Shown one piece after another: positions 35,076 to 44,713 of a DNA stretch of 64,000 nucleotides (position 1 is its first letter; each line of letters opens with the position of its first letter). The notes under the pieces are model-generated. The model saw only the letters and a list, made by a program, of their open reading frames with translations, was not told where the DNA came from and ran no database searches. The stretch spans positions 310,001 through 374,000 of the forward strand of contig VICG01000011.1 in assembly GCA_008692225.1 (NCBI GenBank), written 5' to 3'. The stretch is from Monilinia fructicola (Eukaryota; Ascomycota; Leotiomycetes; Helotiales; Sclerotiniaceae). The position numbers and the translations under genes are program-made.

Positions 35076-36704
35076 ATGTCGGAAAATACTGAGCAATCTT
35101 CAACCTCATTTTCTGGGCAACAGAATGAACAATATCAAGCACAACATGAAGAGGGTCGATCTCATTCTATGAGAGGAGCTATCTTCCCCAGAGCTCGGGA
35201 TTTATTTCGTACTCAACGCACCAGAAATGCTTCAGAGCATGATTCCACGCTTGGAATGGCCACGGTTCCTCGTTTTGGAGACCATGAAGAGTTCTCATTC
35301 TCTGCACCACGAAATGAGGAGGGTCGATCTACTATAAGAGACGAACTTTTCTCCAGAAATCGGTCCCTGCATGATATTCAACAGGCCGCAAGCGATCTCC
35401 CCACTGCAAGAACCACAATTCATGGACTAGGTGATAATCAAACACCTTCGTTTTCTGTGCCACAAATTGAGGAAACTCAATCTTCTATTAGGGAGAGAAT
35501 GTTTCCACAAGTTGCGGCACAAATTGTCACCCGACGTCCTGGAAATGATTATCTTCTTGGAATGGGCACCTCTTTTCTTCAAGGAGACAACCAAACATTC
35601 TACCCTTCTGCCCCACGAGACTCGGAAGACCGTCTACAAAATGAGAATACTCAAGGTCGTCCTATGATGCAAGAAAATTTTCAGAGAAATTGGTTAGATC
35701 ATAATACCGGGCGCATCAGAGGTCATCATCAGAGTTCCTCAGCAAACGCGGTTTCTCGAGAGGATGCGGCCCTGGAACTCGATATACGTCGCTATGAAGC
35801 TGGGTATGAGGATCATCAAGCCCCCACTTCTCGTCCAATGGGATATACTTACGGTAATGGTCCAGTCACCGCTTCTCATTACGCAGAGAATTCTACACGT
35901 ACCCAAGAAACATTACGTCAAACCGCAGAACATACACAGAATGCCGAGGTACTCAATGCCCCCCGTCAATCATCAAATTTGGTATCAGAGAATATTAGAC
36001 GAAATGGAGAGCAAAATAGACACACCGGTGAAGTTCAGAATACTTTGATGTCCATGGAGTCTCTTAGGAGAGCCCGAGGAGAGCCAAGAAGACGAGTTAG
36101 GTTCGATCGCGACAATTATTTAAGCACCGCCCCTCGTCTATCATCGAATGTGATGCGTCCTTCAGCAGAAGCCTTTCAACAAATGATGCACCCAGTAATT
36201 GGTGACTCTCAAGCAGACTTCTCGCTTTCGTCACTCAACAACAGACCACGTAGAACATTTGCGTTACGGAACGAAGATATCAGAACTGCGGAGATAAACC
36301 AATTGCTTATCAATCGGGAAGAAAATCGTCTATCGCTTGCAGAATTCCGGGCTCGCAGTGAATTCCTTGCTTTGGGCCTGTCTGAGCGTCGAAACAAACA
36401 CAGAAACGATTTCAGACTTGAAGTGATCAAACGAGTCCTTACACCAGCATCTGCCGAAGAATCGGACTGTTGCCCCATTTGCCAGGAGGGATATATCACA
36501 GCTGGAGAGGACCCAGCTCTACCAGTCGAAGTACAATCGTGCCCGCATTGCCAAAAGCAATATACTACGACTCCGAATAACGATGCCCATGATGCATGCT
36601 CAATGCCAATGTGTACTCATGTCTTTGGTAGAGGCTGCATTACTCGGTGGTTAAAGGATCATAATACATGCCCTATGTGTCGAGCCAGAATTGCTCTTCC
36701 ATAA
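35076..36704 (+). CDS. RING-like zinc-finger protein, locus 5, with N-terminal repeats, 542 residues
   Basis: ATG 35076 was chosen because the frame upstream has no ATG. Residues 25-182 contain three degenerate tandem repeats: 25-80, 81-131 and 132-182. Each begins EEGRS or EETQS, has an R-x-x-x-F core and ends near GDxxxFxxSAPR; a partial fourth copy follows. The rest is polar and disordered. The helix EVIKRVLTP precedes the finger. Ligands are Cys466, Cys469, Cys513, His515, Cys521, Cys532 and Cys535, with Gly518 at the usual fifth site. An extra C-x2-C pair (Cys489 and Cys492, CPHCQKQYTT) echoes the first pair (CPICQEGYIT), so the first half of the finger seems duplicated. Probable E3 ligase-like role by family. 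Confidence 0.8.
   Translation: MSENTEQSSTSFSGQQNEQYQAQHEEGRSHSMRGAIFPRARDLFRTQRTRNASEHDSTLGMATVPRFGDHEEFSFSAPRNEEGRSTIRDELFSRNRSLHDIQQAASDLPTARTTIHGLGDNQTPSFSVPQIEETQSSIRERMFPQVAAQIVTRRPGNDYLLGMGTSFLQGDNQTFYPSAPRDSEDRLQNENTQGRPMMQENFQRNWLDHNTGRIRGHHQSSSANAVSREDAALELDIRRYEAGYEDHQAPTSRPMGYTYGNGPVTASHYAENSTRTQETLRQTAEHTQNAEVLNAPRQSSNLVSENIRRNGEQNRHTGEVQNTLMSMESLRRARGEPRRRVRFDRDNYLSTAPRLSSNVMRPSAEAFQQMMHPVIGDSQADFSLSSLNNRPRRTFALRNEDIRTAEINQLLINREENRLSLAEFRARSEFLALGLSERRNKHRNDFRLEVIKRVLTPASAEESDCCPICQEGYITAGEDPALPVEVQSCPHCQKQYTTTPNNDAHDACSMPMCTHVFGRGCITRWLKDHNTCPMCRARIALP
35148..35621 (+). repeat. coding tandem repeats in RING locus 5
   Basis: Three units of about 153-168 bases, in frame, encode residues 25-182 of the locus 5 protein. 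The anchors are EEGRS(x)(S/T), RxxxF and the closing (S/P)(F/S)SAPR. Identity is partial, so the duplications are not recent. Confidence 0.65.
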
Positions 36705-38556
36705 AAAGAGTTCTTTCTGCGAGTAGATTCCAGTGTGGTGGTTAAGTGATTCAAGAGGTTATTTGGGAAACAGAGTTGAGAATTTTCGAAATCATCATCG
36801 ACAGCCTCGCAAAGTACAGCCTTACAAGTCATCATTTTAACTTCACTTCGCTCAAGCTTCAGATGAAATTCAAATCTCAAAAGAAAAAATTTCTCTCTAG
36901 GTTCTGGTGGGGTTTGTGGCACGTGTCGCTAAAGAAAACATATACCAGGGTGAATTGTCTACTTGGCCCCTGATTAGTCAGCTAGCGACATCTGGTTTAG
37001 CGATCATGAGGATATCTAATCGAGGGTGGATTTGCGGTGTGGTAGAGAAATGGGTTTTTAATTATGTAGCGTCCTGGAAATTTGTTCCATGGATGATAGT
37101 TTCATATTCATTGCGTTTTCTTCAAAGGGTTCTGACCATGTTACGTACCTAATGACATGATAGGAGGGCATTAGAGCAGTGGCTTTAGATTCTAGGCAAG
37201 GCCGCTAGGGCTCTGCTGTAGGACTTCCACACCTATATAAGGGTTCCACCCTTATTAGCTAGTTAAGGTCACCATCATATTTACACTTATTGAAACCATA
37301 CACGCATGTGCATCGTGACAGACCAGGACTCGTTAGCAACGTAATAGAAATTCTTTTCTCTTGTATAAATATTTAATAGCTAAGCAGAGCATACTTTTAG
37401 AGATTCTAGAAAATACAAATAATTGAAAATACGAATTTTTAACTGAAAATGATTGGAAAATATTTATGAAAGTGAAAACTAAAGTTATATGTAATATTCT
37501 AAGTTATTATAACTTTATGCAAGGGAAATGGATTGCTCGATAGTTCTGGAAGAATATTCTTTAAATCTCGAGAGCGAATTACTAGGTTTCTATTACCTAG
37601 CATAATAATTTACAAATACCTTAAACACTTGGAATTCTCACAATCATTCAAATCTCTAGATTGCCTATAAAGGTATAATAATTGTCGACCATGCATCTAA
37701 TTTTTGGCTTAACTACAGTTTTGATACAACTATTCATATAGTAGATCAGTTCAGATCTTTCTATGCATTGTATTTGAAATAACTTAGTATTTTGATTTCA
37801 TTTACTTTTATTAGTTTGGCGCTACGATATTCGGTGAATATTAGCCCCACACTCAACTACCCCTTATTTTCAACGCCCTCCTCCTCAAGTCCATCTCACA
37901 CGTTCACCCTCAATCCCTTACTCAATCTCATGTTATTATTCCTCAAAGTAACTGACAAAGAAAAATGGTGGGTATAAGCTACAGAGAGGCGGTTCGAAGT
38001 CAAGCAAGAGGAAAAGCTGACTTTCAAACTAAAAATGGGATCCCTTGACTCCTCGCCTCCCTTTCTGAATCAAAGATTCAAAGATCGAAAGATCAGAATT
38101 TTGAATGGAATACATATATACCGGTCTACAAAGTAGCCAAAGACTGGCATTGTCAAGAACAGTAAAGACATTTCTTAGTAATCTACTACGATTATCTACC
38201 ATAGCCAAAGGACAGTCGATCGTGATTTGGCTACATCTCCTGTCAATGCTGAGAAAGTACAGTGGTAGATTCATACTGTATTTAAATGAATCTGGTATAG
38301 CGCGGAAGTGCCGTTGTATGAAATGATGTTGGTATTTTATAAGAGCCTTGAAATCTAATTCATCACAAATTAGTTTCCCATTAATTTCACAAAGAACTAC
38401 GAAACAAAGTTCGACATTTCCAGAAAGTCTCCCGGAGAACAAACTTCAGAGCCAGAGACCGCAAATAACTTTCAGATTTTCTACCCTTCGACTTCAATAC
38501 ACACTAAATCGTATTCAATCCAATCCCATCAAGCCGAGACGATCTTCTATTACGCC
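36705..38556. other. intergenic within the RING array; LTR-like piece and AT-rich tract
   Basis: About 1.85 kb. Contains a possible solo-LTR-like segment (37139-37340, listed separately) and an AT-rich tract at about 37350-37780. No gene is supported. Confidence 0.4.
37139..37340 (+). mobile_element. possible solo LTR or repeat fragment
   Basis: Starts TGTTACGT. ACGTAATA lies a few bases past its right end and forms an imperfect inverted match. Inside is a TATA-like CTATATAAGG (from 37233) followed by a paired GGGTTCCACCC element. This resembles a fungal LTR promoter. No target-site duplication is visible and no internal retroelement sequence is nearby, so the call is tentative. Confidence 0.22.
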
Positions 38557-39195
38557 ATGGATGCCCAAGATTATTTTGAGTTGCGAGTTCCTGCAGAAGA
38601 CTCACCATCAGAGATATTCGAGCATCTAACTACCTCAGAAGCTTCCCAGCAACTAAATTGGTTGAGCGCCATCAATGACCCATCAACAACATTGAATGGC
38701 GTGACTCTCGAGTTTCTATCCCCTGGTGGTAACGCGTTGGCGCTTGACCACGCTGACTTCCTAACTTTCAGGCAAGCCGAAGAAGAAATCCCATTCCTTT
38801 CATTCGGCGAACTTCGCACGAATTTTCAACTGCATGGCGAAAGAAGGCGTGCGGTTTTGCGTTGTTCGGATGGGAGGGCAAGACTTATAAATCTGCAAAT
38901 AATGACCAACTACGCCGATCGAATCGCAGGAATCGAAAAGATCCTTACTCCAGTTGATATCGAGCCATTAGACTCAGAAAAGTGCAACATTTGCCATGAA
39001 ATATATGATCTGCATGCTGCGCCTTTCACTCACGGCCAGCGTAATCATGAAGCTTTGAAGATGGCGAATTGCGGACATGTTTTCGGTCGAGATTGTATCA
39101 TTACATGGTTGAGGACGAATGACACGTGCCCATTGTGTCGTGATAGATTGGACCTTCCTGTTGCATATAATCTGCGGGCAACGGTACGATGGTAA
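38557..39195 (+). CDS. RING-like zinc-finger protein, locus 6, 212 residues
   Basis: A single-exon frame from ATG 38557 to TAA-side stop 39195. It is the shortest intact member of the array. Residues 1-125 look more folded than in the others (mixed hydrophobic and charged, with VTLEFLSPGGNALAL), but no domain is recognised. The helix RIAGIEKILTPV precedes the finger. Ligands are Cys143, Cys146, Cys172, His174, Cys180, Cys191 and Cys194, with Gly177 at the fifth site. Its core MANCGHVFGRDCIITWL is closest to a textbook RING-H2 of the set. No targeting signal is seen. E3 ligase activity is inferred from the family only. Confidence 0.8.
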   Translation: MDAQDYFELRVPAEDSPSEIFEHLTTSEASQQLNWLSAINDPSTTLNGVTLEFLSPGGNALALDHADFLTFRQAEEEIPFLSFGELRTNFQLHGERRRAVLRCSDGRARLINLQIMTNYADRIAGIEKILTPVDIEPLDSEKCNICHEIYDLHAAPFTHGQRNHEALKMANCGHVFGRDCIITWLRTNDTCPLCRDRLDLPVAYNLRATVRW

Positions 39196-40568
39196 TTGAT
39201 ATCTGCGGATTTTGAAAGCCCGGAGGGATACGGGATCGGAGGCTAAGAGGAGTTTGTGTGATTTCAAGTATCTAGATGGAAGACTAGAGTAATTGAAACG
39301 GGCGATGGAATAGACGTTGTCATATCATGGCGGGTTAGTGGTTGTGAACGGTTTATTTTCTCATTTGTAGTTCTCTTCAGGGTCATCTTAGCGTTTGGGT
39401 GATCTGGGCTTGCATTCGCTTATTGCAAGGGGATTTTAGTAGTAGTTTCAGGGAGCGCAAATGAATCAAATGAAGCAGATAAAGATAACAATAATCAAGG
39501 ACCTTGATAAAATTGCACTGTATATCTTTTACTGACCGAAAAAAACTGACCAATTAACCTTCAAATGCCTTCTTCCATATCTAAAAAGCAAAATCTGAAG
39601 TAGCAAGGCAAGCAATACAATCTCAACTTCACATTATCCAACATTTGGCTGTTTTATAAGCCCGAACCCTTCGAAAGCTACGATAAAGTGTCTATAATCC
39701 CAATCACATTCCCACGTGTTATGTTGTTCGACATGGAGCTAGATTGATATTTTGCTATTATTTCAATTAGTTGTCATTATGCGTAAGATTCGCAACATGA
39801 AACTAATACTCAGGCCTATCTCACTGGCCAGAAAGAAAGGCACGAGTACCTCTGAAATACGCACTTCTCACTCCCACTTACTGGCTGCTCATTTAATTCC
39901 TAATTTATTTTCTCCGTCGTCTAAAAGCGAGATGCCTATGATCCAATAATAAATTTCAAAGAGAAAAGCTAGGAGTGTTGAGATTATGTGAAAACACCGC
40001 ATAAACCAAAAATACGACCCAGTGGCTACGGAGTCTTAAAGCTTTCGTCTAATTTGCCCTTTGCAGCAAAAGATTCTGATCTACGTATGGTATCAGTCTC
40101 CACTGCATGGTTACTTTCATTGATCTATTCATGAAGATGAAGTTTCACAATTTGGGCGACACCGTATATGTTATATGATAAAAATTGTTGTCTGAAAAAT
40201 CAGCGCTGGATATTCGGCCAAAACCGTATTGAATCTTATTAATTAACGCATTCTACATAAATTATCATGCCGTATTGGTATTTTCCATCGTTCAAAAACC
40301 TGCGACAGCTATGTAGATTAAAACCGTATTGAATCTCCTTGTATCTTCCACTATTTAAGCCCTGAACTCCCCATCCCCAAATCCTCCATCATTCATCCTC
40401 TCTCATAACTTACCAACAACTACTTTTCAACTACATCTATCAACTTTGGTCCTTATCAAAAAGACTTCTCAATCCATAGCCTCCCGCAGAATCCAAGTGC
40501 AGAATCCTCGTTGATAGCATCTACCTCTCCCCGGTACCTTTAAGCCCTACCGAAAAACATTTGTCACC
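39196..40568. other. intergenic within the RING array, promoter of locus 7
   Basis: About 1.4 kb. Contains two exact copies of a 17-base word exactly 100 bases apart (40220-40236 and 40320-40336). No coding region is supported. Confidence 0.45.
40220..40336. promoter_or_regulatory. 17-base direct repeat upstream of RING locus 7
   Basis: AAAACCGTATTGAATCT occurs at 40220-40236 and again at 40320-40336. A related CCGTATTGG lies between them (from about 40270). The pair is 230-350 bases upstream of the locus 7 ATG, so a regulatory role is possible but untested. Confidence 0.35.
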
Positions 40569-41765
40569 ATGTCTTTTTTAACAGATCGCATTCGCTATAA
40601 TCTCAGGGCCCATAATAGTAGAAATCAAGCTACTGATGAGCACAACTACTCTGAGAATGTTGGATCTCGTTTCGAGGGAAGCTCAGAACCTTATTTCACT
40701 TCTTTCGGCAATACTGGTCTCCCTGGACAGCGCATGTCTGAAGAAACCTCAACGTTCTCCTCTACCACTCGACAGTCGAGATATACTCATAGCGACAATT
40801 CAGGACATAGCTATTCATTCGTTTCAACTTCAACTTCGACTAACACAAATGGTCGTGTATTCAGCACTGGTACATCAAGGGCCTCCAGAACGAGCAACCA
40901 CGCTCCCTCCGACTTGCCAGAGTTGGGTAGTGATAACAATGATGATGATGATGATGATGCGAGTTATCCTGAGCCACGATCTGCATTCTCTACGAGCCAT
41001 GGTCCCTCAGCCATTAGGCATCATCACCAGCTACAATACAATAATAGAGATCGACCAACAATGTTTCTCCGTCGTCAATTGATGAATAATCGCCGACGAA
41101 ACAACACCTTTCGGCCAACCAATAATGATAATCCCACGGTAGAAAACCTAGACCACATTGGTTACCCTCTAGAGAGAGTTCATGCGAGACAATCTCTTCC
41201 AGAGTTGGATATCCCAATGGCAGAGCGATCTGGGCACCAAACTGCAGGAGATTATGAGAATTTCAACGTCAACTTCAGTCATAGATCAAATAATCCCGAT
41301 TTCGAAGATGCTTACGCCAACGGTCGGTCGGCATCTCATCTCTTAAGATATCTTTCCGAATCAGCGGAAGAGCCAGAGGAAGACCGACAACATCCTGCGG
41401 AACATATGAGATTCTATCCTGACTATCTCCCCTTCAATTATTCCCGTCGTAATTTCAATATTTACGGTGATCGCCCCTATCAAGAACCAAACCATGTCAA
41501 TTCCCAGTACAATGCAATTACGGAGGCAATTCGGCTAGCTCTGGTTCCCACAACTGACACAGAGCATGATTCATGTGCGGTGTGCCAGGAACTATATGAT
41601 ATGGATGAACATAGGTCTGTCAGAGTGCCTGGTTGTGTTCACATCCTAGGTGGAAAATGCATCTTGAGATGGTTGGTGGAGAACCCACAGAACATGACTT
41701 GCCCAATGTGTAGGAATCAAATTCAAAACCCGGCGTTCGTAAGACACCTTTATACGTGGGCTTAA
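40569..41765 (+). CDS. RING-like zinc-finger protein, locus 7, 398 residues
   Basis: A single-exon frame from ATG 40569. Residues 1-330 are Ser/Thr/Asn/Arg-rich and disordered, with an Asp tract encoded by (GAT)6 at 40941-40958. The helix ITEAIRLALVP precedes the C-terminal finger. Ligands are Cys336, Cys339, Cys356, His358, Cys364, Cys378 and Cys381, with Gly361 at the fifth site. The spacer between Cys364 and Cys378 is two residues longer than in loci 3, 5 and 6. It is the last member of the array; about 2.9 kb of non-coding sequence follows. Function as for the others is inferred from the domain. Confidence 0.8.
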   Translation: MSFLTDRIRYNLRAHNSRNQATDEHNYSENVGSRFEGSSEPYFTSFGNTGLPGQRMSEETSTFSSTTRQSRYTHSDNSGHSYSFVSTSTSTNTNGRVFSTGTSRASRTSNHAPSDLPELGSDNNDDDDDDASYPEPRSAFSTSHGPSAIRHHHQLQYNNRDRPTMFLRRQLMNNRRRNNTFRPTNNDNPTVENLDHIGYPLERVHARQSLPELDIPMAERSGHQTAGDYENFNVNFSHRSNNPDFEDAYANGRSASHLLRYLSESAEEPEEDRQHPAEHMRFYPDYLPFNYSRRNFNIYGDRPYQEPNHVNSQYNAITEAIRLALVPTTDTEHDSCAVCQELYDMDEHRSVRVPGCVHILGGKCILRWLVENPQNMTCPMCRNQIQNPAFVRHLYTWA

Positions 41766-44713
41766 CAGAACATGATTCCAGCCTTTGGATCTAGCAACAT
41801 AGTCAGTGGTGGCCGAAAATGAATGGGTGAGAAAGGAATAAAGACATCTCATCCTTGATGTTTGGGAAAATTGTTGGCGAGGATTTGAGCAGTGGGTCGG
41901 AGGATCTGTCAAAGGGCGAATGAGATTCTTTCTATTATTGTAATTTTGTCGGATGACATATGTACGCCAATGCTATGATGATGAAGCAGAAATGTCAATA
42001 GTACAGTGCGGCGTATTGATTTGGTGATTCCGTTGGGATGCCATCTATTTCTAGTTCGGTGGGATGGTGGTGGGAAGGGAGGTTTTAGGATAGTAGATCA
42101 GAAAATTGAGACAGCATAATAAAACTATCTACCAGGTGTCAATTATCATCAAGTTTGTGAATGAAAATTGGTGAGCTCTATTGTGACATTCTCCATATAA
42201 TCTCTAAGATGTGTAAAAAATTGATAGAAAAATATGGTAAAAGATAGTAGATAGTCACGCATGCTCCTCAATTCAATTTTCTCTTGAATTCCAATTAATG
42301 TACGATGTTTGATTCTTGCTAGATCACTACATATATTGTCTGATGAATCAATGAATTCTCACTACAAAGTTCTGCCGTCGTAGTTACTTGGATTCAAAAT
42401 CGAGTAGAAAAACAACTTACTTCCTCCCAATACAACATTGATGCCGAGTATCCATTCCAGACTTGAATAAGCACTGAAGTAGAATAACTGCCCAGAATTA
42501 CCGCACATGATAAACTTGCATCAAGAAATTCATGGAGAGCTTTTTGATTGTCGCCGCTGAATTGATCCTTGCGGATGGCAAGATATTTTCTACTTTTCAC
42601 CACTTCATTATAGAAAGGCGAGTTTACTCATTCCCAGGATCCATCATGTTAGAAAGATAGATTGTTAGAATAAGGATCCAATTAGAATCTGAGTATAATA
42701 TAAAGAGCTTAAGCTTTGAATAACTGTTTTGAATTTGGGACTTTCAGAGGAAGAGAGGCAGAGAAGATAATACACAAATTCCTGTAATCTAAATATGAAT
42801 GTTCCTTACCCAATATATCCATAATTTTAGATGCATCACATTTTGCTTGTATCCAGCCCAGATATGATGCATTTAAGATGATATAGAGAAAGCAATTTAG
42901 CCTCTATTTTCAATGTGATACAACTTGGAAGACACTCCGAAGTCACTTTGGCATTCTTATCTGTATTTTGTGTGGTCTTATATAGCTTCAGCACTATCAT
43001 AGCACAGCATCAGACCGTTTCACCAAAAAGCCTTTATAGAATAATATGAAATACAAAAACTACCTGGGAAGAACATCTGGAGTGATTTACAATGGAACGA
43101 GCAGTTGAGGCTACGATAGGAGAAGCGACCTGCAAAATATTGTTCACCGCAACCACAACAAGAATAGTTGTATTGGCATGTTAACTCAAGTTATGCTTTG
43201 ATCATTTCATATGAATCCAAGTCTGTTCCAATATGAGCAAGATTGGTTTACCCTAGAATAACCTATTTATCTTCAAGCTTTTTTGATGAGCAAAAGAATT
43301 TAGAAATCACCTTGGCATGAACGCTAATCAGACGTGTTTACCATTTGAGCGTCAATTTTACTTGCATAGTCAAGTATTACCGTTTCAAACCCCAGAGATT
43401 AACCTCTCTTCGTCTTTAAAATAACGAAAGGGTGCCCAAAGTGAGTCGTTTATTGGAAAGACCTGCCTTTTGTGATATATCAGACCTTTCTACGTGACTG
43501 GACGAGGTGACTGCCTCATCACAAGTCATCTTTCAGCACCCTTCCATAGAGAGGTAATTAGCAGTCAAGTAGCCACAAGATGATTCTTAATAACTTCGGA
43601 TGACATGCTTTTCACTATGACTCGTCACTCACAGCAGTGCATCAAGTCAAAAAGAAAGCTCAAGTCCAAATCTACATTGGAAGAATAGCGCGATCTGGCA
43701 CTGTGCCTTTAGATTTGTCAACATATGCTAACCAGTAATTTGAAGATTATTTCTGTATCTCTATATACATGGATATCTGAGTCTGAATCCAAGACATTCT
43801 AACAATTTCAGAGTAGTACTGACTGCACACGCATAAAAAGCCCAACTATGACTTTTTCACGACCTCATCCAAAGCAATGCCTTCCAGGGGCATACTGTCT
43901 GCCGGCAGCTATGGTTTGCATGCTTTTAACTGGCAAATTAATAAGCACAGCCCAATAAGTGCTACCCGTTTTCTGGCCAGATTCTGAATAATTGCTTGCG
44001 GTATTAAGGAGATAGTTGAGATGAACAGCCTCGCGCTCAAGGCTCTTTCACCACCGTAACAACTTTCTAGATTTAAGTTAATCTCGCGCGATGCATTTGT
44101 TTACGGTAGATGGATACCCAGTCTTCGAAATTCTCTTCTTCCATCTATCTCCTACTGAGGAGATCTTTTTTTTTTTCAAAAAACGCGTGGAATATCTGAC
44201 GAGGTTACGGTGTGAAAAAAGGAAGATTCTCATCTGATCAGCCAAAGTTAACAGTCTAGTATGGCTCAGCGGCGTTTACCTTCGTCTCGCAGCAGTGATG
44301 ATTTTACCTCAAGCAACTGCCATATGAGAAATATGCTACATCTCTCAGAGATTTAACTTTGCGATATCCTGAATTTCAAACCGTATAAGATTTCAACCGA
44401 AGGGAGCTCTCCCCAAGATCAATTCAGTCTTTACAGCAAGCTCAACCAAATATTGTACTTAGTACAGCAGAGTTTGTAGTAGAGTAGGTTCGGCTTCAGC
44501 CGTATTGTATCCAACCTCAAGCGAGTACCGCACCAGAGGAAAATTGCCTACTTAAGAGGTTCAAGTCTCCAATATCCTGAGATTCTAATGAACTTTCATT
44601 ACAACAGTTCTTGCAAAAATCAACTTCAACTTCAACCTTCAAATTTCTTCAAGTAACAAAATCCAAGATCTTACAACTTCAACAAACCTTTACTCTCATA
44701 TAACAATTTCGCC
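41766..44713. other. long intergenic region, possible decayed minus-strand gene
   Basis: About 2.9 kb. On the minus strand 42603-42394 reads like an exon (QFSGDNQKALHEFLDASL...) ending at a strong GTAAGT donor. Around 43190-43080 another protein-like stretch occurs (VVVAVNNILQVASP). No complete gene can be built, so this may be a relic. The right end is the promoter of the next gene and contains CCGTATTGTATCC near 44502. Confidence 0.35.

Noticed and set aside
37987..38000. GGTTCGAAGTC word resembling a tRNA T-loop
   Set aside because: No cloverleaf could be drawn around it.
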